DNA of 64,000 nt from Cliona cf. orientalis (lineage: Eukaryota; Porifera; Demospongiae; Clionaida; Clionaidae): contig OZ005689.1 in assembly GCA_963930775.1 (NCBI GenBank), forward strand, positions 6,115,569-6,179,568, in the 5' to 3' direction. The notes below the pieces were generated by a model. It saw only the letters and a program-made list of their open reading frames with translations. It had not been told where the DNA came from and did not search any database. Of this stretch, positions 1 through 13,100 are shown piece after piece; within the stretch, counting starts at the first letter, position 1, and every line of letters starts with the position of its first letter. A program made the position numbers and the translations under genes.

Positions 1-490
1 TTAATTATCGGATTTCGAATCACACGCAGCGACAACTGTTACTTAAGATAAGTAACAAATTTACCATTCTTCATCATCACACTAAATTCATTCACTATAG
101 GAACATATGCACAATCATATGAATTCAGCAACTTTGTATAGAACAACAGACAGCTGTGAAATATTATCTGAACATGGAACTAGCATATTGAAAATTCCAC
201 TTTTATTATACCATAACACTTGTGTGGGGTTCGCGGAGGCTCGCCCCATTGATATTGAAACATCTTCTCTAGTAATAATATTTTATTATCAAAGTGGAAT
301 TACAGGTGTACCACCACCACCACTGGGTTTGTGGCTTCGGGCCTGCCAACCTGTAAGCATGATTAACACTTGGCGGCATGCGCATGGCACGAGGGTTATG
401 GTAGTCAGTTTGTCTATCGGTCTGTCTGTTTGTGTGTCTGTCAGTCTGTTACCAACCTGGCCAGCATTGCTGTTTAATAATTATAAATAA
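1..490. other. intergenic or 3' intronic DNA with repeat fragments
   Basis: No coding exon is recognisable on either strand. Bases 216-260 match, in inverse orientation, the TIR at 57837-57870 of another repeat (core GGCTCGCCCC). Bases 363-450 resemble 58683-58765, a region of GTCT-rich simple sequence. The remaining exons of the PPIP5K gene must lie further left, so this may be intron of that gene. Confidence 0.5.
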
Positions 491-1078
491 CTAGTGTCAT
501 GCAGGGCCTGTTTGGGGCGAGCCTGAGCTGAGCCTCTGTCGGACTGGAGTAGCTAGTCGAAGACTTTAGCCATAGCACGATAGGTCCTGAAGACCATGCA
601 CTGACATAAATGTAGATCCAAGCAGACAATGACAGTCATAGTGCCGTGTAGCTGCATGACAGTTCCTTCCACATAGTATCAGTATCCTATCAGGCCTCAA
701 TAAAATAATAGCGTAGCTGCCTCTATTGTCACAGGCTCAATGAGCAGCATGTCTATCTTTATCAAGTTCTTAGCTGCTCTTCGTGCTGTTGAGCTGACGA
801 TGAGTTTGTCTCTCTTTCTCCTGCTTTGGAGCCTTACTATACTTCTCGATATGATCTGCGCGATGTAAGAAACACGAGGGTAAATTTGCAATTCGCTAAA
901 TTAGAATGGCATATATATACGGCCTGTAGTGTCAGGCATGAGAATGCGCAATAGACTATTTCGTGTTTACGTCCATAGCTAGCTATTATAGCCTGGGTGA
1001 CCGACGTACCATATATATATATATACAATTCGCGCATGGATGTACCGTTTATGTGGGGCTCGCTCAGGCTTGCCCCAA
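491..1078. mobile_element. non-autonomous element, GGGGCGAGCC family (short copy)
   Basis: The left end (CATGCAGGGCCTGTTTGGGG at 500-519) is almost identical to 57260-57279, and the right end (GGGGCTCGCTCAGGCTTGCC near 1054) matches 58585-58604. It is therefore a shorter relative of the 1.36-kb element at 57254-58610. Ends carry inverted GGGGCGAGCCTGAGC-type sequence. No ORF in it resembles a transposase. Exact ends and target duplication were not resolved. Confidence 0.6.
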
Positions 1079-1197
1079 TTACAAGCAGGGGCATTGGTGT
1101 ACTGGCAACCTGGCCATGCAGGCTCTCCCTTATTGCAGGGCACACTCTTTTTTTTGTCTATCATCATACACACTATGTGCCCTAGCTAGCTTCAGTT

Positions 1198-1593
1198 ACC
1201 TTAGGGTGACTTTTTTTTGCGGGTACTAATGTTTGATATTTTTGCGGATTGGTCCAAAAACGCAAAATTTTGTACCCACTAACATTAGCTACTATTATGC
1301 ACTATACAGCAATAGAATTTGTCGACCCTGTACCATATTCTCGCACAAATTGCAAAATTTAGTACTCGCAAATTGTGTTTTAAGTCAAAATCGCAGAAAA
1401 AATGTACCTTAAGGACACTTTTGTTCGCTGATACTAAATTTAGCTAAGTTAGCGATTTGCCCGATTTTCGTTAATATTTGTAACCGCGAATATTAAAACT
1501 TCAACATTTTCAAATAAATAGAATGTTAATTTTGTACCCGCAAATAATCGTAGCCCTAAGGTACCTGCAAATAATTGTCACCCTAAGGTATAT
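1198..1593. mobile_element. MITE with ACCTTAGGGTGAC termini
   Basis: A roughly 390-bp AT-rich element begins TACCTTAGGGTGAC and ends GTCACCCTAAGGTA, so it has at least a 13-bp perfect inverted repeat bounded by TA on both sides. TA flanks suggest a Tc1/mariner-type MITE. The interior has no coding potential. It lies downstream of the last visible PPIP5K exon. Confidence 0.65.
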
Positions 1594-1859
1594 CTCGAAG
1601 GTTCTCAACCTGCCATCATACATACTGGAAATACATGTAAGAAGTTGGGTGGAACTGTGTGATAGATAATATGTACGAAAGTTTGTGTGAAAGCTGCATA
1701 TTATTATTATTTGCGACTGTACGTGTAAATCGCTGATCTTTTCCACCTGGGGGTGTAAAATGTAATTAAAACATGTCCTGTGGTACAAAATGGATCCTAC
1801 AACACATTAACCATAGCCAACTACATTGTATAGCCACTGTGCTCAATAGACTCACTCAC

Positions 1860-4800
1860 CGGTGATTTCCTTGCCTCTGCGTGGGCGTAGTCTGGTCCAA
1901 CGGTGTAGACCTTGACATCAGTGCCGTCTGTTGGCATAAACTCCTCGTAGATGAAGGAGCCCTTTGTCCGAATGGAACTCACTTTGGAGTAGGTACTGCT
2001 GCGGTCTTTCACCTTTGGATAATGAAAGGGGTAAGGGGAAACACATTAGTACTACCAAAGAGGGTACACTACAGCAGCTCATGTTTTAAGAGTATATTAT
2101 GCAAGTATTAATTTTGATACTGAATATAAACTTAAGGTGCAACCTGTATGCAACTGGAGGTATTACAAAATTCTCTAAAAAGTACACAAAATAATATACA
2201 TGTACTATGCATGTAGTTCTATGCATACATATACATGGGGTTTTCTGTACATGTATTGAGTGATGAGCAAATACACAAAATGGCATCTCGAAGGCTATTC
2301 CTCTACACTTGCATGTACTTTGCATCATTAAATATCCATTATACCGTATATATAGCCGGAAATATTGGCGGATTTAAATTTGGCGGTTCGGTACGGGATC
2401 ACCATACTAAGTAGGAAATTTTGGCACATTTTTAATTTGGCGGTTGTAATATAGACCGCCAAACTGCCAAATTTAATTCCCCGCCAAACTTTCCAGCTAT
2501 ACAGTATATACACAGAGATCTTACTAACGAGTATATGAGATTGAGTTTGTGACGTTAATTCCTCACCTTCCTGAAGAGTCTCTGCGATCCTCCGCCATAG
2601 TCCGAGGGAAAGTAGATATAAATGTTGTGATTCTCTGCGTTGATGGGTTTCTCCACAAAGGGTTTATGGAAGGATATCCCGTTGATCTCGAGCAGATCGT
2701 CAGTCTCCACAACCTGGGGCTCATCCGAACAGCCTGAGAATGAATGAACGGAATAGAAGTGTAAGTTGAAATGCATTGATAATGAATTCCGTAAGCTTTT
2801 ATCCTTTCTAAGGTTACCATAGTGGAGACACTACCTGACAATGAAAGGATCAGAGTGACAGTTGAGATGCACTAAATAATAATGAATTCCGTAAGCTTTT
2901 TATCTTTTCTAAGGTAGTAGAGGCACTACCTGACAATGAAAGGATCAGAGTCAGAGTTGAGATGCACTAAATAATAATGAATTCCCTAGGCTTCATATAC
3001 TTTCTATAGCAGTGGAGCCATTGATTCAAAAGTGTCTGAGAACCCTTTACATAAAATTCTTAAAGCTAATTATACTGCATGAACAATGGGCATGATCGAC
3101 CATGCATCTCATGCACCCCAATTAAGGTCTTGCAACTATAACCTACATGTAGCAAACTTGCAATAGCATAACAATACACTACTCTGCATGCATTGTGTCC
3201 AATGCCTGGCATTGTATCGCTAATGGTTCGGCCACCATATAACCTCAACACAAACTGGTTTACTTATGCAATCAGGTTCCCCTAAACCGAGATTACTCAC
3301 CAATCTGGTTCGTGAAACCTGTTTTGGTGACCACAAAGATTAAGTGGTGGGCAGATGTGCACAAGCAGATTACATACATGCAGGGCTTCTAGGTATGTAT
3401 CATGGGTTACTATACACATATTATTATGCACACACAGTAGGCAGGGTTAGCTAACCTCTACAGCATAATTATTATTTATACATAGTATACATGCAGCCAT
3501 AAATAATACACATAATATGCACACCCACATACATACATATATGTACATACATACATTACATGCATATGTACATGGTACATCAAAGTAAAGGTCTAACTGT
3601 AGGCAGGGTTGCAGAGGCATTGACAAAGCTACAAGGAAGCTAGCCTACAGCATAATACATGTACAGTAGCCACAAAATTTGGCTCAATCAATAAAAGAAG
3701 GTATACACGTTGCATGTACATTGTACTCGCATGTATAAGTGAAACCATGAAACTGTATGAGGCAAGTAATAGCTAAGGCTGGACATGCTGAAAGCTTATA
3801 GAAAGAATGAGAAGGCATTGGCATTGCAGAGTGATCACAATGTATTGTAATGAGGCAGTACTGCTGCAGTGTGCAACACATTGATGACACTTCGACTAAG
3901 TTAGTCACGTGACGTTGGGTTGTCCTCGAGCCTCTCAGCATGCAGTGGAATCCCTCTATAAGGGCATTCCTAAAAATTATGAGGACATCTCCCTTAATCA
4001 TGCAGGATACTACCCGTGGTATAAAACTAGTCCTGAAACGAGGACACCTCCTTCAACCAGGACGCTTTAACCTGTTTCAAGGGTGTCCGGAATAGAGGGG
4101 TTCCACCGTGTTATATACATGTGCATTAGAACACCGAGACGGGCTGGGATTCCCGAAAATATTGAAACCATGAACACTTATATGTGCTACTGCAGAGGAG
4201 AGTAATAAATCCACCCCCACAGCCCTTCCTTTCATCATATGCTCCCACCCCTCCCCTCCCCTCCAAAGGTCGTTCAATCTGATAAAAAGTAGCCATTGTA
4301 TATTCATTCATTCATTGTTCTAAGAAACTACAAGCAAATTCATGAAGTGTCCATTACATACGTACACATATGCCCATTACCTAGTAATGATTCTTCAAAG
4401 CACTATTCAAAGTTCACTACCTGTCGTAAATAAAATTCAAGGCATTGTATTTGAGCTAGTGCACTGTAATTGCACCCAACAATGATATGTTTATTGTTCA
4501 GCTAGGCAAACAGTGTGAATGCTTTTGGATTGGACTCATTTTTGACGCTACCCAATGTACATGTATCTATAGAAGCATACTAGATCACAAATGGATAGAA
4601 TTGGCAGGTTTGAATAATTGAGAGCATTCCTTGAAAGCTTAGCTAATTCTCATTTCTTTTGATCATATAGTTGGACGGTCATTTGAGTAGTATTGTTTTG
4701 AGGTGACGATGATTGCACACCTAGTGCCTACATGCATTGTATAAACACACACACAGGAATCGATCACATCCGTTCTCCTTTATGGATAGCATTCTAGGAA

Positions 4801-5795
4801 GCTACGTAGCATTCACTACATTCAGTGGCTAGCACCAAGTGGGAGTTGATAGCATGAATATTATACTTCCTACACTAAGCAACCTGATTAGAGGAGCACT
4901 TTATTCATGCCACGTAGTACTGTAACCATGGACATAATATTATTATAATTGCCAAGCAATTATCGGGTAACATTGCAATAGTGTGCTAGTGCTAGAGATA
5001 GCACATGTATGTATCCCTGACAGTCAATTGACAAGCAGTATGGCATCAGGATGTAGTACACATGTATATGGTATGCATAATTACAGTATAATCATTGGGA
5101 AATCTTCAGTTGCAAAAACTTCTCCGTAATTAATATTGACTATAATAATTATTATTATTATTAGTAAATGTTTTGCGACTGATCCAAAATCACACAAACA
5201 GACATTGTATCACTATCCCTCTCTCTCTCTCTCTCAAGTCTCTCGTCTCTCCTCTCTCCCTCTACTTCTCTCTTTCACACACACTCCGCCTCCCTCCCCC
5301 CACCCCCCACCTTCCTTCACTCTCTCCCTCTCCCCTCTCCTCTCTCCCTATTCTTCCTTCCTTTCCTAGAAGCAGTACTACTGTGGATTCAGCTCACTAC
5401 TGTGTTTTGCAAGTCAGCTATCCAGTGGAAAGGATAAAATAGGCAGTGGCTATGAAGTGCTTAATTCAGTTATACTACAAGTCACAAAGGCTTTCAGTTT
5501 ATATAGTGACAGAGACAGGTGCCATTCCCTAGACAACTGATCTGCAAAGCATATGTAGGAACATTCAGTTTTGCAAAAAAAAGGGTCTCAAATTGTACTT
5601 GGGTAAACTCTATAACAAGGCTAATAGGTGTTACAATAGTGGTACCTTTTTTGCAAATGTTCCAAGTGAGCTGCAAAACACAGTACATTATGATACTCAC
5701 CATCTGTGTAGTCGCTGTCCTCCCCTCTATTGACGACCATGTGACGAGGAACCTCCACTCCATTGCTCATCAGGATCTCATACACCTTCCTCCTG

Positions 5796-5847
<52 letters not shown>

Positions 5848-7774
5848 TGCAATGTCATTACTCTTGTATACATACAAATGTACAATTCAAGCTATTGGAG
5901 GATCAGATACTGTATGACTACACACTTCCAGGATGGAAGGTCATTTAATTAAACATACAAAAGGTACTCTAGAGAGGAAAGCATACTTATTCATCACACA
6001 GTGCAAAATATTTGAACTGTTAGCTACAAATATCCAGTCCTAAGGTGCTATATTATCATGCATGTAACATACAATTGAAAGATACTATGCCATAGATGCA
6101 ACTGAAGGAAGTTACATATACTTATTCATCACATAGCGCAAAATACTTAAACTGGTAGCTAAGATACAATTGAAGGACACTTATATAGGCCATAGATGCA
6201 ACTGAAGGAAGTTATATGCATCACATAGCACAATAGTAGCTAGTAGCTACGGTAGCCCTTTGGTACTGTGGCTGCAGTTGGTCTCAAGCCCACGCAGCAC
6301 TTTTTAATAATAATTATTCACCTGCAGCATGCAGCAACATTGAAAATCTGGAAACAGCGCAGCCACTGCATGGGCATGAAGCTACCGGCAACAGTGTCCT
6401 TCAGCATCATAAGGTGTCGTCAAGCTTTACACAAAAAGCAGCTACCATGTGATGCTCTCGAGCATATGTATATATATACCGTATAGCCGGAAAATTTGGC
6501 GGTTTGGCGGTCTACATCACGACCGCCAAATTAAAATCCGCCAAAATTTCCTACTCGCATATATACGTATGGCGATCCCGTACCAAACCGCCAAATTTAA
6601 ATCCGCCAATATTCTTGCAATAGCGATTTTGGGCTCAACCGCCAAATTTAATTCCCACCAATATTTCCGGCTATACGGTAATATTATGTAGGTCCTTATC
6701 CTTGTGTGTTTTAAAAGTGGCAATCTTCAGACGGACTGGACTATTCCAAAACAATAAAGTTGGTTTGTTTGAGTCTATGGTCTTCATAAATCATCACAAG
6801 CAGTGATTCTCTCGATGCATACCATGTACATAATTTATATGCATGCATAGTGTGCTATGCATGTGTAGACTGGATATAGGCTCTTATTATAACCTATTAG
6901 AGCCAAGAGTATACATACAAAGGGAGGAAGAAAAGAAAACGGTGGATATTTCTATAAATAAATACATATACATGCACATATGTATAAGTACATGTAATGA
7001 TGTTTAGTATTTGTGATTTGGGGGGGGGGGGGACAGAAAATGTTTATGAACGGTACGGCACGGCCCACACTGACTTAGTCAGATGTGTAACTGAGGTATT
7101 AAATACATGTACATTGTATTGCAAGCAGAAAATTTCTGCTGAAAATTCTCTGGCTCCTGCCCCTTTGAGCAGCTGCTTTTTGTATTAGATTCATGGTATT
7201 GGGCAAGGAATAATGATTACCATTTTTGTAGGGTGCAGAGTTCCCATTGTTTTTTCAAAAAAGGGGGGAGGGGTCAAAACTCTGCTGATTATGATCACAA
7301 AACTGTCCAATGAGTTACCCATGCATTATGTGTACTTGAGAGTGTGTGATACTATGGTGTACATACGTTTTAACCGAGAACCAAAATTAGGTTCACACTG
7401 CACAGACAGCTTGCTCGCAATAGTAAATTAATGGTCTACACGTACATAGCATCAGATCAGCTGGCTAAGCTACATGCATGTACGTATATGTACATGTATT
7501 TGTAGACCTACATGGGTACATGTACAAGCACATACCTGTCCATGAGTGAATACTGAGACTGTAGATCGTTGAGAACGAGCGGATTCCTGAGCTTAACATA
7601 CTCTATGGCCTTTTCGAGGGGAAACCCATTCGAGTAGAAGGCTATGAGGCTGTGGCATATCGGCCACTCCTCAATTGGCTCATGGAGGATGGTATGGTCG
7701 GTGAACATGACAAGATTGATGACAGGCTCCTGAGCCAAGCGAGTGAGAATGTTCTTCATTGGTTGAGCCATTGT

Positions 7775-7821
<47 letters not shown>

Positions 7822-8205
7822 GGGGGGGGGGGGGGAGAGGGAGAGAGCGAGAGAGAGAGAGTTAATGAAGACAAATAAGAAGCTTTATTAGAAGGAGGGC
7901 TAATGGCTGAAAATTACGTGGGTGAAAAAGAGCCCAGTCTACGCTACTATACTTCCAGTACTAAGTACCTTTTTGTTCATGGCACACACGCCTACAGTGA
8001 TGGAGCCATAGGCTGTGTAGCCTGAAGAGGTAGGTTCGCCGTGGCTCCGACTATCACGCTCCATGCCCATCGATGGCTCCTGTTGTTGCGTCTTTTCAGT
8101 TTCTCCAGTCTGCCGAACGGTAGCCGCTGCTGCTTCTAATTCTCGCGTGACTGTCACTGACGGAAACGACGACTCGCTGTCAACTGCTGCTAATTCTCCT
8201 GACAT
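1860..8205 (-). CDS. PPIP5K: PPIP5K/VIP1 diphosphoinositol-pentakisphosphate kinase, N-terminal part
   Basis: Enzymes of this family phosphorylate InsP6 and 5-InsP7 to make PP-InsP signalling molecules in the cytosol. Five coding exons are visible on the minus strand: 8205-7969, 7774-7536, 5792-5701, 2733-2567 and 2012-1860. All have AG/GT borders and join into 296 codons. Recognisable blocks are the pre-ATP-grasp strand [11 protein letters not shown] (exon 1), [20 protein letters not shown] (exon 2), and [20 protein letters not shown] and [10 protein letters not shown] (exon 4). The last exon has the ATP-grasp signature [20 protein letters not shown] followed by AHAEARKSP. The start at 8205 is the first ATG in frame. 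Exon 1 begins with a roughly 65-residue Ser/Thr/Glu-rich leader not typical of the family. The rest of the ATP-grasp domain and the histidine-phosphatase domain are not found in 1-1859, so the gene runs off the left edge. Two acceptors sit beside long CT microsatellites. The start is head to head with ZNHIT2, 310 bp away. Confidence 0.93.
2342..2507. mobile_element. MITE, TACCGTATAGCCGG family, copy 1
   Basis: Short element in the PPIP5K intron with inverted ends TACCGTATATATAGCCGG and CCAGCTATACAGTA. The interior is rich in GGCGG/CCGCC blocks (TTTGGCGG and CCGCCAAA), giving extensive self-complementarity. Three related full copies lie at 6477, 13359 and 13713. TA at both ends is compatible with a TA target duplication. 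No coding capacity. Confidence 0.75.
2785..3000. repeat. tandem repeat of about 107 bp, two-plus copies
   Basis: A unit beginning AATGAATTCCGTAAGCTTTT recurs at about 2784, 2880 and (truncated) 2976. Each contains CACTACCTGACAATGAAAGG and GAGATGCACTAAATAATAAT. It sits in the PPIP5K intron just upstream of exon 2733-2567. No coding meaning is visible. Confidence 0.8.
3010..5700. other. long PPIP5K intron, no exon seen
   Basis: AT-rich intronic DNA with many ACATGTA/TGCATG motifs. It holds one Tc1-like MITE (3943-4110) and a CT/CCCT-rich tract at 5218-5368. ORFs in the CT tract are low-complexity artefacts. Nothing else is recognised. Confidence 0.6.
3943..4110. mobile_element. Tc1/mariner-like MITE, CAGTGGAAYCCCTCTATA family
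   Basis: The ends are CAGTGGAATCCCTCTATAAG and AATAGAGGGGTTCCACCGTG, an inverted pair. The interior carries GAGGACAYCTCCNTYAA blocks. The same family recurs at 41022-41128 and 46754-46928, with fragments at 15321, 28700 and 49677. It is non-coding. Confidence 0.75.
5799..5842. repeat. (GA)n microsatellite beside a PPIP5K acceptor
   Basis: About 22 GA dinucleotides. On the minus (sense) strand this is a CT tract ending 7 bases from the exon at 5792, so it serves as the polypyrimidine tract of that acceptor. Confidence 0.9.
5975..6235. repeat. degenerate tandem repeat of roughly 115 bp
   Basis: Units share ACTTATTCATCACA, CAAAATAYTTRAACTG, GCCATAGATGCAACTGAAGG and AAGTTA-type blocks, seen at about 5985, 6115 and 6215. 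It lies in the PPIP5K intron and no function is visible. Confidence 0.65.
6477..6680. mobile_element. MITE, TACCGTATAGCCGG family, copy 2
   Basis: The termini TACCGTATAGCCGGAAAAT and ATTTCCGGCTATACGGTA are almost perfect inverted repeats. The interior alternates GGCGG and CCGCC motifs. It lies inside the PPIP5K intron. Apparent ORFs across it are shadows of the self-complementary sequence. Confidence 0.85.
6681..7535. other. PPIP5K intron, no exon seen
   Basis: AT-rich sequence with a 12-base G run at 7021-7032 and TACATGTA-rich stretches near 7480-7530. No coding exon, RNA gene or complete mobile element is recognised. Confidence 0.55.
7777..7861. repeat. (GA)n-G26-(GA)n compound microsatellite at a PPIP5K acceptor
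   Basis: GA repeats flank an uninterrupted run of about 26 G (7810-7835). In the sense orientation it reads as a CT/C tract ending directly in the CAG acceptor of exon 7774-7536. Homopolymer length is likely polymorphic or prone to assembly error. Confidence 0.9.
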
Positions 8206-8515
8206 CCCTTCTTGTGCAACAATTCATTAGGTGCCGGTAATGGCTTTCTTGTGTACTCTTACTGCTACCTGGTATTTGAATTTTCAGAGAGAATGGACGA
8301 AAGCCAAGCCGGCTCACAACATGGCTGCATTTCATTAAAATTCTTGAGGTCAATAGGTTACGTAATGATTACGCAACATTTTGCGCGCACATTATAGCTA
8401 ATTAAATTATAATGATTAAATAGTTAGCTAATTAGAGATCTCACATCCGGTTCCGCCACACGCTGCGATGAATTTGCTGACACAGCTCTGATCAGCTGAA
8501 GACGAAGCTGCCTTG
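8206..8515. promoter_or_regulatory. divergent PPIP5K / ZNHIT2 promoter region
   Basis: Only 310 bp separate the PPIP5K start codon (8205, minus) from the ZNHIT2 start codon (8516, plus), so both 5' UTRs and promoters must be compressed or overlapping here. No TATA box is evident at a convincing position. The assignment follows from gene arrangement only. Confidence 0.55.
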
Positions 8516-10038
8516 ATGGCTGAAGGCAAGGATCTGAGTTCTTCCCTGAAGATCGTAGTCAGCAAGCAGGATAATGAAGAAGGAGCGTCTAACCAGCAGA
8601 TCTGCAACATGTAGGCCAAGATTTATAAAAGAAATGCAGTTTTTGATACATTTTGATTTTTCAGTTGCCTGTTACGCTTTGCTAAATACACCTGTCCACG
8701 GTGCAACATCCGTTACTGCTCACTTAGCTGCTATAAGGATCAGGTATGTCATGAGAAATATTTTACCACCCAAGAGGTTGTCGCTGTATTATACATACAT
8801 CTGATGTACCGACAGCCTTTAATGCGGCTGTAACCATAGATTATATATTCCCTATGCTGTATTGAACCAAGAGTATCACTGATCTCTTTCTCTATATAGA
8901 AACATGGACAGTGTTCTGAAAGCTTTTATCGGGACTGTTTTCTGACTGAATTAAAGCAACAAAAGAGAAGGTATTAAATAATACTAGTGATCATGTCGTC
9001 AGTATCTGGCATGTATGCAAATTTGACGACCATTTCCTACTGATATATGTAGCTACCACTTTGGGGTCTATGAATATTAAATTTAATTTTTTAGCCCTGA
9101 AGACAAGCAGAGGGTGTTGGAGATGCTCAAACGCCTGGAGGAGCAGTCTGATAGTGACACTTCTGCTGGGTGTGGTCTCGATGTGAACTCTGACCCCACC
9201 GAGAGCCTGGAGGAGAGATTGGCTGGGCTGGATCTAGGTAAGTGGCAAAAATGCAACCTCACCTTCAGAGCGCAGGACTTTGGGATTTCCTGGTGGCTGT
9301 GTAGCATTGGCTTGGAAGGACTATGCCGTAGAATGGATTTTAATTTTTGCTTAGTCATTGCATATTTGGCTGGTCAGGTAATAATTGTATTCAATGAAGT
9401 CGACCCTGTACCATATATCACACTATACGAAACACTCAACTTTTTTGTGATTTTTGAGCTCTAAAAAATCTCATAATTTGTAATCATTAGAATCTCGCTA
9501 TCAAAATCCAACCTACATGTATGGTATACAAGTATAAAACAAAATTGAAGGATGAAGTAGGGATGGCAGGGCCAAAAAGTATACTAACAAGATTTGTAGA
9601 GATAATCATATCCACTATACATCCCTATATGCTTGCTTTTCTCGATTATCATGCATCTAACTTGTTTGTTAAGCGCTCTTGACTTGCATGTGGGAGACAT
9701 TACTGGTTGTTTTTGCACCTCTCAAAAAGCAAGCATAGGGATTTATAGTGGATGTGATATATATATCCCTATGAATCCTAACTTATTCGTTAAGCGCTAT
9801 TGACTTGTTTGATTGTGCATGTTATTCTTTCCCGCTTTTTTGCCCATGCTGGAACAGACAAGGAGATAGATAGCGTATGGCAGAAGTTGACTCCGCTGGA
9901 ACAGAAGGAGTTTGAGGAGGCAGTGAAGACTGGAAGGATAGGCCATCTAATTGTGGTGTATACTCCTTGGTGGGAGGTGAGTTGATCTGATAATGGCGTA
10001 CATGTATATGTAGTTATATCACAACTGTAGCTGTGTTT

Positions 10039-10114
<76 letters not shown>

Positions 10115-13100
10115 GAGAGAGAGAGATCGTTACATGTAAATGTATGTTTGTATCTGATTGAATCATTTTGCTGTAGTGTCACAGTTATTTGTATGCTGAC
10201 AGCAGGGGCTGAAACCTCTCGTATCAGAGAAAGACAATGCTACAGTGGATTCACAGCCGTCAGCTAGCACTCCTCCCCGACCCCAACCCCCTGCTCTGCT
10301 CACTGACCTGCCTCCACTTAATACACTGATCAAGGTGAGTGGACCCAAAATTTTTTATCATTATGATCATCCTTTGAAGAGTACCCTAGTTTTCAGAACA
10401 TTAACAATTCGACGACCTTTACCGAATATTTAGGGACAGCAGTATCAATATTTGGAAAAGGTCGTCACACGTATATGCTAGCCAGCTAATCGTCAGAATA
10501 ATTACAGAAAATTTTCTTATTTTCAGAGTGGAAACATTTCTCCTTGCTTGAGGTATAACATCCTCAACGTTCTCTATGCCTATGTCTACACTGTCAGGTT
10601 GTTCAATGGAGACCATCATGAACTGTGTCTTCAAGCAAGCCAGGTGAGTGGGCCCTCGATAATTATTCAAAGCTACTTTACCATTAAGATTTAAATTTTA
10701 CAGTATAGTTACTGACCACAAGAATATTTCTATAACGAACATTTCCAGATCTGTAGCATAATGATAAATAATACAGATCGATAAGTATTTTCCAATGGCA
10801 ATAGCAAAAAGCATAATATTATATGAAGCATTGTAGACTATCACTGCCTCTGATTTAGTCACAGTTACATGCATGCAATGATTATGAAGACTTGAGGAAA
10901 TATCTTTTTCAACCTTTTCACTTAAATTGCTATTGTAAGGAGCAGTAGCTAAACCTTCAGTATACATTATTGATTGCCATTCACTTGTGCTGCAGGCCTT
11001 GCTGGATATATCTGGTTGTCTCTCTTTCAATGCCTCTTTTTCATCGATTGGTGAAGCTCTCCACCACGCCATGACCACAGTGAAACAGGTAAGTGGAGTG
11101 AGCTTTATGTGCTAATTGAGTAGACATGTTCCTATCTACGAATTACTTCTCACAGAGTAGGCTAGTTACATCTTAGGTTTAGGATTGGTAGTGGAAGATA
11201 AACCTACTGAATTTTCATGAACTTCCAACAGCTTACTAATGTTGTAGATGATAATTATGAATGATCTGTGGTGCTCTAGTAGAGTTTGGCTGTTATCAAC
11301 ACAAACATGACAGAATCCATCTATATTAGGCCAGACCAATTTGTGTTGTTGCTCGGATATTTTGAGGTAAAAATTGGACCGAGCGATCGAAAAAAAAAGA
11401 AAAAAAAAAGCAATTAATTGGGGTGTGGTTATAGACCACAATCTAATTAAGACAGATTAATGTGACTATCTACATGCAGGACCAGGAAATCAAGATAGAA
11501 TACAAAAACCACTCTACTGTACATAAGCTCCACCCAACTTAATTAATTTTTTTTTTCTGTTTACCCAAAAATTGGAGCGAGCGAATCCGTGCAACAACTT
11601 ATTTAATTTGTCTGGCCTTATGTAGTAGATTAAGCCTAAACTATCATGTATGTACTCTCGGCTTTTTAACAAGAAAATATATCTGTCTCATGTCGTTTAT
11701 TATTGTTTGTTTCAGAATAAAGATCTGTTTAGCTCAAACGAAACTTGTCTCTCAGCATTCAAGGATGTCAGCTCTATCTTATGTCACCAACAGTCACATG
11801 ACTGTCATGTGATCCAGGCATTATCAGATGTACACAAATTGCTGGGCTCAGCAAAAGCCCAACTAAAATCCACCAGTAAAGGTAAAGAAATAATTTCCAC
11901 AGTTTCCTTTTCTTTTTGGTAGATACTATCTTAAAGTGACTACCATAGTTAACAACATAATAATATTATGACCCAATTTAATGTAAGAAATTAGCATTTT
12001 GCGAATTCTCATAATGTGTATGGAGTGATTGACGACCTTTACCAGAAAACTGCTTGAAATTACGTTCTATTACGATAATAACAAAATAATAATGTACATG
12101 TACATGTATATTATGCAAAGTGAATTTATATTTAAAAATGTATACCAGCATAACCATCACCCTAAAGTACAATGTTACCGTTCTCTGTTATAGTCCAAGG
12201 TGCTGGAGATGTGGCTGCCTCAAAGCGAATCTGGTTGGCAAGAAAGAAAGTCTACTTTTTTGTACTGTTCTCCAATGAGTTCGCTGATGACCTTTCACCC
12301 CTGTCTAAAGTGGTGGACATTGAATACGGTATGGATCGATATATTCTCTAATATTATATTATGTGATGCCTAGCTATTTATTGTGGGTAGTACCGTAGTG
12401 TCCCGGGCAAGCACCCACTTCCAGGTAAGCGCCCATGTACCACATATCAAGTGGCCACTGTAGCAGCTTCTATATTAACATATGGAGGTTATATCCTGGG
12501 TAAGCATCCATACGTGCCAAAATCACGAGTTATGTTTATATAAGCGCCCATGGGCACTTACCCTAGTCTCGTCCCCAGACCCCACCCCCAAAAAGGAGGA
12601 AAGGGTCTGGTACACATCGAGCGCTTTTTGGGGCGCACAGGATGCAGCAGGTCATGTGATCGTCATGACAACGCATCGTATAGGCATGGCAACGCATCAG
12701 CGGCTCTCACGTGCAGCAATAGGCGGCTAGCGCGCGGGGTCACACGATAATCACATGCAAGCCACATGGCATGAATCTGATTGGTGCGACAGAATTCAGA
12801 CATGCCAAGTCAGCAAGACCCAAAAAGCGCTCGATGTGTACCAGACCCTTTCCTCCTTTTTGGGGGTGGGGTCTGGGGACGAGACTACACTTACCCGGGA
12901 GTCCGGGACACTACAGTACTGTAATGTTTGATATTTCTGTGTATTTGGCCCAGAAATGCAAACTATAGTCACAAACCTAATTATTATTGGGTATAATTAG
13001 TACTACATGTACATGTAGTTGCACTTTGTACTAGTATAGCTTTTATGGGCGAACTCAGATCTTCTCTTCTCATCTGTGAACTTTTATTACTGCCATGACA

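Noticed and set aside
5136..5442. Ser/Pro/Leu-rich ORFs
   Set aside because: Translation of a CT/CCCT simple-sequence tract in an intron.
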